64,000 bases of DNA from Planctomycetota bacterium (GTDB taxonomy: Bacteria; Planctomycetota; Planctomycetia; Gemmatales; Gemmataceae), in NCBI GenBank assembly GCA_021781415.1, contig JAJXWW010000085.1:80661-144660 (forward strand), given 5' to 3'. A model generated the notes under the pieces. That model saw nothing but the letters and a program-made list of their open reading frames with translations, did not search any database and had not been told where the DNA came from. Shown piece by piece: positions 27,503 through 36,019 of this stretch; within the stretch, counting starts at the first letter, position 1; every line of letters starts with the position of its first letter. The position numbers were made by a program, and so were the translations under genes.

Positions 27503-29434
27503 TTAAGAACCCCCTTCGCCCGCGGATCGGCCGGCGACTGAAGAATGACGGCGGCGCGGACGTGCCAGCGATAATGCCTCGCGGAAGTCGATTTGACGGC
27601 ACGACGAACCCGATTCCAGATAGCGGTGCATCAACGCCATCGTCTCATCGACGAGATCGACTTGAATGAGCAGCAGTTCGCCGGGACGCGCGCGTTCCAA
27701 AGCGTATTCCAACGCCTGAATCGCTCCGTCCACTTCTTCGATGTGCTTGACGCGGCAGCGCCCCGTCAACCCTTTGCGGAATAGAGAATTGATCTCGCCC
27801 GGAGCGCGGCCGCGGATACAGTTCTCTTCTTCGTAGAGAATCACGCGGTCGAAGGCGTCGCCGAGAAGTTCGCCCTGACGGATGAGGTCGATGTCGCGGC
27901 GGTCTCCGGCGGCGGAGTAGACGGCGGAACGGAACTTGTGGGGCAACGCCTCGAAGGTCTCGATCAACGAAGCCAACGACGAAGTGTTGTGCCCGTAGTC
28001 CATGATGACCGTGGCGTCGTTGAACTCCAGCACGTTGAAGCGAGCGGGGGCAAGATCCAGGTCGGCGACGAACGTTTCGAGTCCCGTGAGGATCACTTCG
28101 CATGGGACGCCGAGAACCCAAGCGGCGGCAGCGGCGGCCAGCGCGTTTTCGACCTGGAAGCCGACGAGGCCGCCGTGCGTCAGCGGCACGTTTTCCAGAC
28201 TCACCAAGGGGATCTCCTGCGCTCCCTCGGCGAGAATGATGCGACGATCCCGAACAAAAGCGGCGCGGCCACCGCGGAGGCGATGCTCGACGACCACCGG
28301 ATGGTGCCCGTCTCGGGCAAAGAAAACGACCGATCCTGGACAATAAGTAGCCATGTCGGCAACTAATGGATCGTCCGCCTTGAGGACGGCGTTGCCTTCG
28401 GGGGCCACCACATCCACGATGGCACGCTTGACGCGCGCGAGCTGTTCGAGCGTCTCGATGTCGCCGATTCCCAGATGATCGCCCTCGGCAATGTTGGTGA
28501 CGACGGCGACATCGCAGCGATCGAAACCGAGTCCGGCGCGGAGAATGCCGCCGCGTGCCGTTTCCAATACCGCAGCCTCGACGCGCGGATCGCCCAAGAC
28601 CACGCGCGCGCTGAGCGGCCCGCTACAATCGCCGGCCTCAACGCGCTGGCCGTCGATGTAGATGCCTTCCGTACACGTCATGCCCACACAGCGTTGCGTG
28701 CAAGCGAGGATGTGGGCGATCAAGCGCGTCGTCGTCGTTTTACCGTTGACGCCGGTAACGGCGGCGATGGGAATGCGCCCCTTCTGTCCGGCGGGGAACA
28801 AACGATCGAGCAATCCCTCGACGGGCGGGACGAGATTGGCGAGCGATACTTGTCGCTGGCGAATTCCATGACCGAGGACGAATCGATCGGAGTCGTCGAG
28901 CCGAGCGATGGGGATGTGCCGCTGCCGAGCCGCTTGTCGCAGAGCGGTCTCCGTCGGATGCGGGCGGTGGCGTTGGGCGACTTCACGCAGTTGGGCCAAC
29001 GCGCCTTCGACATCGAAGGATCGGTCGTGGACGGCGGCCAAACAGAGATCGCGGCCTACCTCGAGCGACGCGCGACCGAGTTCTTCGCATTCAAATTCAA
29101 GAGCGACTTTGTACACGCCGTCTTCGTGGGTTTCGCGCGTGCGACCGAAGCCGACGGGCGTACCGGCCAACGATTGCAACTCGAGCGCGACGTGTTCGAG
29201 GATATGCGCCTGCCAGGTACCGCGCCGCAGGCGCTCCAAAAAGCCGCCGCGCTTGCCGACGCTGCAACGATGTTCGATTAAAGACGGAAGCCAAGCCATG
29301 AGTCGATCCGTAAAGCCCGGCAACTCATCGGACGGGGAATCCTTCAATGTTCCCAGATCGACCCAGGCTTCGAGGACGGGATAATTCGCCCAGATGTTGG
29401 GACCGCCAAGAAGCCGGACTTTCCTGAACTCCAT
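27503..29434 (-). CDS. Cyanophycin-synthetase-like Mur ligase lacking the ATP-grasp domain
   Basis: CphA-like N-domain (WQAHILEHVALELQSLAG), then RIPIAAVTGVNGKTTTTRLIAHI, SARVVLGDPRVEAAVLETARGGILRAGLGFDRCDVAVVTNIAEGDHLG, MDYGHNTSSLASLIE, AAGDRRDIDLIRQGELLGDAFDRVILYEE. P-loop at about residue 228 rather than about 490. Confidence 0.85.
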   Translation of the reverse strand: MEFRKVRLLGGPNIWANYPVLEAWVDLGTLKDSPSDELPGFTDRLMAWLPSLIEHRCSVGKRGGFLERLRRGTWQAHILEHVALELQSLAGTPVGFGRTRETHEDGVYKVALEFECEELGRASLEVGRDLCLAAVHDRSFDVEGALAQLREVAQRHRPHPTETALRQAARQRHIPIARLDDSDRFVLGHGIRQRQVSLANLVPPVEGLLDRLFPAGQKGRIPIAAVTGVNGKTTTTRLIAHILACTQRCVGMTCTEGIYIDGQRVEAGDCSGPLSARVVLGDPRVEAAVLETARGGILRAGLGFDRCDVAVVTNIAEGDHLGIGDIETLEQLARVKRAIVDVVAPEGNAVLKADDPLVADMATYCPGSVVFFARDGHHPVVVEHRLRGGRAAFVRDRRIILAEGAQEIPLVSLENVPLTHGGLVGFQVENALAAAAAAWVLGVPCEVILTGLETFVADLDLAPARFNVLEFNDATVIMDYGHNTSSLASLIETFEALPHKFRSAVYSAAGDRRDIDLIRQGELLGDAFDRVILYEEENCIRGRAPGEINSLFRKGLTGRCRVKHIEEVDGAIQALEYALERARPGELLLIQVDLVDETMALMHRYLESGSSCRQIDFREALSLARPRRRHSSVAGRSAGEGGS

Positions 29435-29980
29435 CTGTCAGTTCTCCTCCCACCGAGTCTGCGGTGAGGTAAATAGGCATGAAATTGCCGAACGGTACTA
29501 GAAGATTCCGGTAGGTTTGTGGACTCGCGCAGCGCACTACCGCACGAGACGACAGTCGTTGTCTCCGTGTTTGCGCCGACGTTGGCGCGCTCTGGGAGGT
29601 ATCTAAGGTCGAAATCCGTTTCGCACATCGGTGCAGATTGGAAGCAATTCGCGTGCCTTCCCGAAGAATCGAGGAACCAAGTCGTCGCCGAGCGGGCGCG
29701 AAGCCACAGCGAGAAACTTAAGGGAGGAGGACACGTCAACTCCTACTCGATGGGTTATTCGCCGTCCTATAACGACGACACAGCCCCGTTCCGGTTGGGC
29801 GTCCGGTTGGGCTGACTTTAGACTCATCACCATCTAGTATAGAGACTGCATGGGTCGATGGTTAGGGGCTAAGTGCGATTTGCCCCCTGAAATCGAGTGC
29901 GCGATACCACATAAGCCGGAAGGCGAACCGACCTTGGGCAAATCCCCCAATCGTCAGACAATGAGGAGAACTGGGCAAAC

Positions 29981-32218
29981 TTGAACGAATCGGATGAGAA
30001 ATGGGGCGCGTTGCCGCCCGAATGGCGCGAAGACATTGCCGCTCAGCTGCAAGCCGGCGAGGTGCTGCTGGCCTGGTTCGAGCCGGACCTCGACGAAGGC
30101 TTGCGCTATGCGCGCGGCTTGGTGGTTCTCACCGATCGGCGGGTGCTGGCGTGCCGGGAGGCGTGCTGGGACGATTGGCCATTGACTCAAGGAACGAGTC
30201 TGCGCACCGCCGAGCATGGGAGTGCCGGTCTGCTCGAATGGGTAGATGGCGCGGGACGGCTCGCCTGTTGGCGCTACACGGCGGCCAAGGCGACGGCGGC
30301 GCATCGACTGGTTCAACGATTGTCGGCGTTACAGTCGAACAAGTCCGAAGACTTTGAGTCGGCGCGCGCCGTTTGCCCCAGTTGTGGCGCGACCATCGAC
30401 GCCGACGACGGCCGCTGTGAAACCTGCGTCGCGGGTCCGGCCAAAGTCTCGGCGTCGGCGCTGCTGCGCCTCGTCTCGTTTGCCCGCCCCCGCGCGGGCC
30501 TGATCGCGCTGGGCTTCGTGCTGACGCTATCGGCGACCGCTGCCGGGTTGGTGCCGCCGTATCTTACGATGCCGCTCATCGATAACGTCTTGATCCCTTG
30601 GCAAGAGAACCAGGTCGATAACTTTCATCTAGCCGTCTGGTATCTCAGCGGCTTGGCGGCGGCGGCGCTTTTGGCTTGGCTGCTCGAATGGGGCAAGCTC
30701 TATGTCTTGGCCTGGGTTAGCGAACGCATCAGCGCCGATCTGCGCTCCCAAACTTACGCTCATTTGCAGCGCCTCTCGGTCGAATTTTTCGGTGGCAAGC
30801 GCACCGGCGATCTCATCTCGCGCATCAGCAACGACACCGAACGCTTGTGCAACTTCTTATCGCTGAATTTGATCGACTTCGCCACCGATATTTTGATGAT
30901 CGCGATGACGGCGGCGATCCTGTTCGCCATCGATCCGCTGTTGGCGACGGCCGCCTTGTGTCCGTTTCCCATTATCTTGTGGATGGTGGCGCGGGTGCGC
31001 GCCCGGTTGCTTCGCGGCTATCTGCAAGCGGGAGCGGCTTGGGGGGCGATGACCAGCGTGTTGGCCGACACCATTCCCGGCATTCGCGTCGTCAAGGCAT
31101 TCGCCCAGGAAAGCCGCGAGATCGAACGCTTCGACACCAGCAATGAGCGCGTTTTTCACTCTGCCAATCGCTTAAATAAGGTTTGGTCGCTCTTTGGACC
31201 GACCGTGACGCTTCTCACCACGGCGGGACTGTTGATCGTCTGGGCGTTCGGCATTTGGCACGTCCAGCGCGGTGCGATCAAGGTCGGAGTTCTAACGGCT
31301 TTTCTGGCCTACATCGCTCGCTTCTATACGCGCATCGAGTCGATGATCCGCATGGCCTCGGCGGTTCAGCGCGCCTCGGCCAGCGCCCAGCGCGTCTTTG
31401 AAATTCTCGATAAACACAGCAACGTGCCGGAGCCGACACGACCCGTTCGCCCCGGCAGGCTCCAAGGACGCATCGAACTGCGAGGGGTGCGCTTCAAGTA
31501 CGGAGCCCGCGAGGTGCTGCACGGTCTCAATCTGGCGGTAGAACCCGGCGAGATGATCGGGTTGGTGGGACCGAGCGGCGCGGGAAAAAGCACGCTCATC
31601 AATCTCATTTGCCGCTTTTACGATGTCAGCGCCGGAGCGATTCTCGTCGATGGCGTCGATATTCGGTCTTATCCAGTCGAGGAGTATCGCCGGAATATCG
31701 GTATCGTTTTGCAGGATCCGTTCTTGTTCTACGGAACCATCGCCGAGAACATCGCCTACGGTCGAACCGACGCCAGCCGCGAGGAGATCGTGGCGGCGGC
31801 GCGGGCGGCGCGCGCGCACGAGTTCATCCTGCGCTTGCCCTGCGGCTACGATTCGTTGGTCGGCGAACGCGGTCAATCGCTGTCCGGGGGCGAACGGCAA
31901 CGCATCTCCATCGCCCGCGCCCTGCTCATCGATCCGCGCATTCTCATCCTCGACGAGGCGACTTCTTCCGTCGATACCGAAACGGAACGCGAGATTCAGA
32001 CTGCGCTGGAGAATCTGATTCGCGGACGCACCACCATTGCCATCGCCCATCGCCTCAGCACCCTCCGCCGCGCCAATCGACTCGTCGTCGTTGAGAACGG
32101 CCATATCGCGGAGATTGGCCGGCACGACGAATTGCTCGAAGCGCGCGGCAGCTACGCGCGTTTGCACCAAGCGCAAATGGAACTGGTCAACGGGAGAGTC
32201 TCCGATGACAACGAATGA
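29981..32218 (+). CDS. ABC exporter (fused TMD-NBD) with N-terminal PH-like segment and zinc-ribbon
   Basis: N-terminal GEVLLAWFEPDLDEGLRYARGLVVLTDRRVLA; CPSCGATIDADDGRCETC; Walker A GPSGAGKST; LSGGERQRISIARALL; ILILDEATSSVD. TTG start. Confidence 0.9.
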   Translation: MNESDEKWGALPPEWREDIAAQLQAGEVLLAWFEPDLDEGLRYARGLVVLTDRRVLACREACWDDWPLTQGTSLRTAEHGSAGLLEWVDGAGRLACWRYTAAKATAAHRLVQRLSALQSNKSEDFESARAVCPSCGATIDADDGRCETCVAGPAKVSASALLRLVSFARPRAGLIALGFVLTLSATAAGLVPPYLTMPLIDNVLIPWQENQVDNFHLAVWYLSGLAAAALLAWLLEWGKLYVLAWVSERISADLRSQTYAHLQRLSVEFFGGKRTGDLISRISNDTERLCNFLSLNLIDFATDILMIAMTAAILFAIDPLLATAALCPFPIILWMVARVRARLLRGYLQAGAAWGAMTSVLADTIPGIRVVKAFAQESREIERFDTSNERVFHSANRLNKVWSLFGPTVTLLTTAGLLIVWAFGIWHVQRGAIKVGVLTAFLAYIARFYTRIESMIRMASAVQRASASAQRVFEILDKHSNVPEPTRPVRPGRLQGRIELRGVRFKYGAREVLHGLNLAVEPGEMIGLVGPSGAGKSTLINLICRFYDVSAGAILVDGVDIRSYPVEEYRRNIGIVLQDPFLFYGTIAENIAYGRTDASREEIVAAARAARAHEFILRLPCGYDSLVGERGQSLSGGERQRISIARALLIDPRILILDEATSSVDTETEREIQTALENLIRGRTTIAIAHRLSTLRRANRLVVVENGHIAEIGRHDELLEARGSYARLHQAQMELVNGRVSDDNE

Positions 32219-32705
32219 GAGAAGCGTCGCGCCCGGCGAATCCCCACCGTTCTCTCTCGGGCACGACGATTGGGGCCGACTGGTGTTGACCGACGCCGAG
32301 GGAAATCGATGCCCCGGCGTCGAGGTGGTCCGCGCCTTCCCACTGTCCGCTCCGCGCCAGTTTGTCTCAATTTGCGATCCGAAAGGAAGAGAATTGCTCT
32401 GGCTCGATCGGCTCGACGACTTGCCGGAATCCCTAGCTCAGTGCGTGGAGGAGGAACTGTCGAAGCGCGAATTCTTGCCGATCGTCCACCGCATTGTGAG
32501 CATCTCGTCGCCGGTGGAACCGTCCGAATGGGAGGTTGAGACCGATCGCGGTCCCACTTTTTTCATGCTCGACAGCGAAGACGACATTCACGAGTTAGAC
32601 GAGTGCCGCGCTCTCATCACCGACGCCCACGGCATCCGCTATCTTATTCCAGACAAGACGAAGTTGGATGAAGGTAGCCTGCGATATCTGGAACGGTATT
32701 TGTGA
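32205..32705 (+). CDS. DUF1854 family protein
   Basis: GVEVVRAFPLSAPRQFVSICDPKGRELLWLDRLDDLPESLAQCVEEELSKREFLPIVHRI...PSEWEVETDRGPTFFMLDSEDDIHEL...LIPD. Overlaps the ABC gene by 14 nt. Confidence 0.8.
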   Translation: MTTNERSVAPGESPPFSLGHDDWGRLVLTDAEGNRCPGVEVVRAFPLSAPRQFVSICDPKGRELLWLDRLDDLPESLAQCVEEELSKREFLPIVHRIVSISSPVEPSEWEVETDRGPTFFMLDSEDDIHELDECRALITDAHGIRYLIPDKTKLDEGSLRYLERYL

Positions 32706-32831
32706 CAACCCTCGGCAAGCAAGGCATTCCGTTTGGTATAATGGCGGAGTGAAGGGAGCTTGGAGACGATCCGCTTCTCGGAGCGATTCTGAGTGGGCTA
32801 CCGCGTTCGTGTTGCAAGGGAGGCAAAGACG

Positions 32832-33107
32832 ATGGAATATCTACACAGAGAATTCGATCTGGCCCAAGACGACGTGGTCGAGATCCTCCTATCTGGAAAT
32901 GCAGCGAATGTCTTGTTGCTGGACGGCGATAATTTTGAGAACTATCGGCAAGGCAAGCCCTACAAGTGTTTTGGCGGATACGCGCGGACCACTCCGTTTC
33001 GGATTGACGCGCCGCACGCCGGACGATGGCATTTGGTTGTCGATCTCGGGGGAGGAGCAGGCCAAGTAAAGGCATCGAGCCGCGTCATCCACAATCAATT
33101 GGCGTGA
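32832..33107 (+). CDS. DUF1883-like protein
   Basis: MEYLHREFDLAQDDVVEILLSGNAANVLLLDGDNFENYRQGKPYKCFGGYARTTPFRIDAPHAGRWHLVVDLGGGAGQVKASSRV. Confidence 0.7.
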   Translation: MEYLHREFDLAQDDVVEILLSGNAANVLLLDGDNFENYRQGKPYKCFGGYARTTPFRIDAPHAGRWHLVVDLGGGAGQVKASSRVIHNQLA

Positions 33108-33117
33108 GGGTACAATT

Positions 33118-33522
33118 GTGGCTGCCCGAAGGAAAAATCCCGAGCCGCCGCTCCGAATTGCCCCGCTGGGTGAATTGCGCGCCTACACGATCTCGGAACA
33201 CGAGTTGGAAAACCTGGAGCAAGGTACTCCAGTCTCCGACCTGCTGACAATCGGCCTCTGCTTACTCTCGTCTGCGTTAACTCTCTTCTGTACGCTTGTC
33301 GGCACGCCCTTACCGACCCATACATTTACCCTCTTTTTTTGCTCATTTCTCATCGTTGGTTTGGGAGGCGGCATTTGCACTTTTCTCGGCTACCGTTTGC
33401 GGAAAAGTACGAAAGAACTGACGCGACAGATACGCGCTCGCATGCCGGAGACGCCTCCGATCCAGCAAACTTCTCCCGAACCACCTCCCCCGGAATCCTT
33501 GATTCCGCCGACAATCCAATAG
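33118..33522 (+). CDS. Hypothetical protein with two TM segments (GTG start)
   Basis: Hydrophobic segments LTIGLCLLSSALTLFCTLVG and FTLFFCSFLIVGLGGGICTFLG; 10 nt after the DUF1883 gene. Confidence 0.5.
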   Translation: MAARRKNPEPPLRIAPLGELRAYTISEHELENLEQGTPVSDLLTIGLCLLSSALTLFCTLVGTPLPTHTFTLFFCSFLIVGLGGGICTFLGYRLRKSTKELTRQIRARMPETPPIQQTSPEPPPPESLIPPTIQ

Positions 33523-33576
33523 ATTTTAGCGATCTGAAGCGAAATGCAACTGCGACTCCATCGACCGCAACACTAA

Positions 33577-33620
33577 CGGAAGCGTTAGCGGCGGATTCTC
33601 TTCCGTCGCTAACGCTTCCG
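33577..33620. repeat. Inverted repeat CGGAAGCGTTAGCG...CGCTAACGCTTCCG
   Basis: 14-bp perfect arms between convergent genes; possible terminator or REP-like element. Confidence 0.7.
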
Positions 33621-33637
33621 GCTCCGACGTTTCGCGG

Positions 33638-34690
33638 CTACCGCTTTGCCGGCGGTTGGGGCAAAGGACGAGGACGCATATCACCGAGCGCGGGTGTGGG
33701 CGGGATTACTTGTCGGAAGCCCTCAAGGGGCAAAGTCGATACCTTCACCAATTTTCCCGACTTATCCACTTCATAGGCCATGCCGAACTCGATCCCAAAA
33801 GTCGTACCGTGACGCATTCGGAAACGCTGGGGAGGAGGTACTTTCATGGCCGTCCCCTTGGCTGGGAGAGGGGCCGGTTGAATCCCCGGTTTGCGATTCG
33901 GCGGCAACGGTAACGGAACGGGACGAGGGCGGATGTTGTCGGTATACTCGTAGGCTCCATCGCTTACGCGCGTTCGGAAACAGACGCGCAGATGTTGGCT
34001 TTCCGCGATCCAGGTGACGTAGAACAACTCCGTCGTCTCGCGCGGTCCCGTCGGTTTCTTGTCTTTCAGGGCATCTTTCCCTTCTTTGGCCAGCGCCTCC
34101 TCAAGCGTCTTCTTTTCGTCCTGCAAATAGGTCTGATAGCGTTTCCGGAGCAGGGCGACGACTTCGGGAACCTTGAGCGGATATTCCTTCGTGCCATCGA
34201 GCCGCTTCATACTCGTGGCAACGAACGCTTGGTCGGCCGGCGCGGCCAAGCCATCGTTGACTTCCACCTCGACCAGGGCATACGGCACGTCGATACCCCA
34301 TTGCTTCACGGCCGTGGGGCTGGCCATGTCCAGCTGGGGATAGGTTTTCCGCTGCTCTCCTTTTTCGCCGACGGCGATCTGCAGATTCGAGATGCGCGGT
34401 TTGTCGGCGACGGGGACGTACATCCATCGGTAACTGTTGCCGTTCGCGCTGAATCCCATGGCATCCGGTGGGCCGCCACGCCCTTCTTGGGCCATCATGG
34501 CGACAACATCGCTAACCACGATGCCGACGGTGCTTGCGGGCAAGGCTTGATATTTACGCTGAGGGATGAATGCTTTACGGTCTTTGACGATTTCGCTAAT
34601 CGGCCCGCGCGGAGCGGGAGCGGCCCAAGCGATGCCGACGACGGCGCTGGCCACGAAAGATAGGCCGACGATGCGAACGGGGAGAGACAT
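33638..34690 (-). CDS. Hypothetical secreted protein
   Basis: Signal peptide (VRIVGLSFVASAVVGIAWAAPAP); no recognised family. Confidence 0.55.
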   Translation of the reverse strand: MSLPVRIVGLSFVASAVVGIAWAAPAPRGPISEIVKDRKAFIPQRKYQALPASTVGIVVSDVVAMMAQEGRGGPPDAMGFSANGNSYRWMYVPVADKPRISNLQIAVGEKGEQRKTYPQLDMASPTAVKQWGIDVPYALVEVEVNDGLAAPADQAFVATSMKRLDGTKEYPLKVPEVVALLRKRYQTYLQDEKKTLEEALAKEGKDALKDKKPTGPRETTELFYVTWIAESQHLRVCFRTRVSDGAYEYTDNIRPRPVPLPLPPNRKPGIQPAPLPAKGTAMKVPPPQRFRMRHGTTFGIEFGMAYEVDKSGKLVKVSTLPLEGFRQVIPPTPALGDMRPRPLPQPPAKR

Positions 34691-34876
34691 AAACCTAACC
34701 TCCGAAACAGAAAAGAGAACCCCTCCTAAGACGAGTTAAACGGCGGAATCGTTTGGGAGCCATCGAGAAATCTTGCCGGACGATGTTAGCTCCGAGGCAT
34801 TGCGTCGTCTTACCAGTGACTACCGAGCAGGGGATTCCTCTGGCCCACGGACGGGGGCGGATGAAATAATGGAACT

Positions 34877-35422
34877 ATGAAGTCAAAGCCGCCACCGGCC
34901 GATGTTCGCCGAGCGGACTTCGAGCAGCTGTACGAACGTCACAGCCGCGAAGTCTGGGCCGTTGCCTATGCGCGCTGGATGAATGCCGACACCGCGTCGG
35001 ACGTGATGCAGGAGACGTTCCTGCGTTTGTGGAAACAACAAGAGACTGGCGAAACGATTCTCAACCCGCGCGCCTGGCTATTGCGCGTCGCCCGAAACTT
35101 GGCCGAGGACTTTGCCAAAAGCGCTTTTCGCCGTAATGGCACGAGTCCCCCTCAGACGATGAACGGCGTGCAGGCATCCGAACCCATGCCGTTAGAGCGG
35201 TTGGAGCGAGACGAAACCTTCGCTCAACTGCGCGAAGTGATGGAACAGCTACCGAAAGCGGATCGCGAGATCCTGACGCTGCGATACGCTCTGGACTACG
35301 AAACGGGGGAGATCGCGGAGTTGCTGTCGATTAACGCCACGGCCGTTCACATGCGGCTGAGTCGGGCTCGACAGCGTTTGGCCGACCGCCTCAAAAGGGA
35401 AGGCGTGGGACCGTTGCCGTGA
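34877..35422 (+). CDS. RNA polymerase sigma-70 family (ECF) factor
   Basis: FEQLYERHSREVWAVAYARWMNADTASDVMQETFLRLWKQ; region 4 LPKADREILTLRYALDYETGEIAELLSINATAVHMRLSRARQRLADRL. Confidence 0.92.
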   Translation: MKSKPPPADVRRADFEQLYERHSREVWAVAYARWMNADTASDVMQETFLRLWKQQETGETILNPRAWLLRVARNLAEDFAKSAFRRNGTSPPQTMNGVQASEPMPLERLERDETFAQLREVMEQLPKADREILTLRYALDYETGEIAELLSINATAVHMRLSRARQRLADRLKREGVGPLP

Positions 35423-35479
35423 TTTCCTCAACCCGGTCTCCGGTCGGACGGAGAACGCTCTCTCAGTGAGAAGGACGTT

Positions 35480-35905
35480 ATGCGATCCGTTGTACCGCTC
35501 TCCCAAAATCGTGGCGACAATGTCGATGGTTTGCTCCGCGCGTTCTACCGCGCTCAGATGCCTCATCCGTGGCCGAAGCCACCTGAGACTTCCAGCCAAA
35601 CCTTACCCTTTCGGCGTTTTTCGAGAGGGCAAGGAGCAACGCGCAGCCGATGGGTATTGGCCGCATCGGTGGCCTTCTTGCTGGCCGGCTCGCTCTTGTT
35701 GCCGCGGCGTTTCACTTCCCAAGAAAGGCCGGAGCCAGGCATTGAAGCCCTAGGCACGGCCAATCGCAACATTCTGCCCGATGCGCCGAAGATGAAGACC
35801 AACGAAGGGAAACCCGTCGAGAAGAAGCAGCTTCCCGGTCTCGGCTTCGACGAAGGCGAATTACTGCCCGATCTCGACGACACCGGCCTTTTCCCACCCA
35901 AATGA
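35480..35905 (+). CDS. Small single-TM protein downstream of the sigma factor
   Basis: WVLAASVAFLLAGSLLLPRRF TM segment; gene order suggests a sigma-linked partner. Confidence 0.5.
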   Translation: MRSVVPLSQNRGDNVDGLLRAFYRAQMPHPWPKPPETSSQTLPFRRFSRGQGATRSRWVLAASVAFLLAGSLLLPRRFTSQERPEPGIEALGTANRNILPDAPKMKTNEGKPVEKKQLPGLGFDEGELLPDLDDTGLFPPK

Positions 35906-35925
35906 CATGCACGAAGTGAACACCA

Positions 35926-35961
35926 AAAGCGAACCGGCGACTTACGTTGCCGGTTCGCTTT
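35926..35961. terminator. Hairpin AAAGCGAACCGGCGAC-TTAC-GTTGCCGGTTCGCTTT
   Basis: 16-bp stem with one G:T wobble and TTAC loop; diverged relative of the CCGGCAGC hairpin family. Confidence 0.65.
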
Positions 35962-36019
35962 GTGTAAAATGGGGGTATGAGTGAGAACCCCTCTCGCTCT
36001 GGGAGACGGAGTGAGTATC

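Noticed and set aside
29519-29815. 98-aa ORF in the spacer between the CphA-like gene and the ABC exporter
   Set aside because: No recognisable motif or convincing start context; spacer may be regulatory instead.
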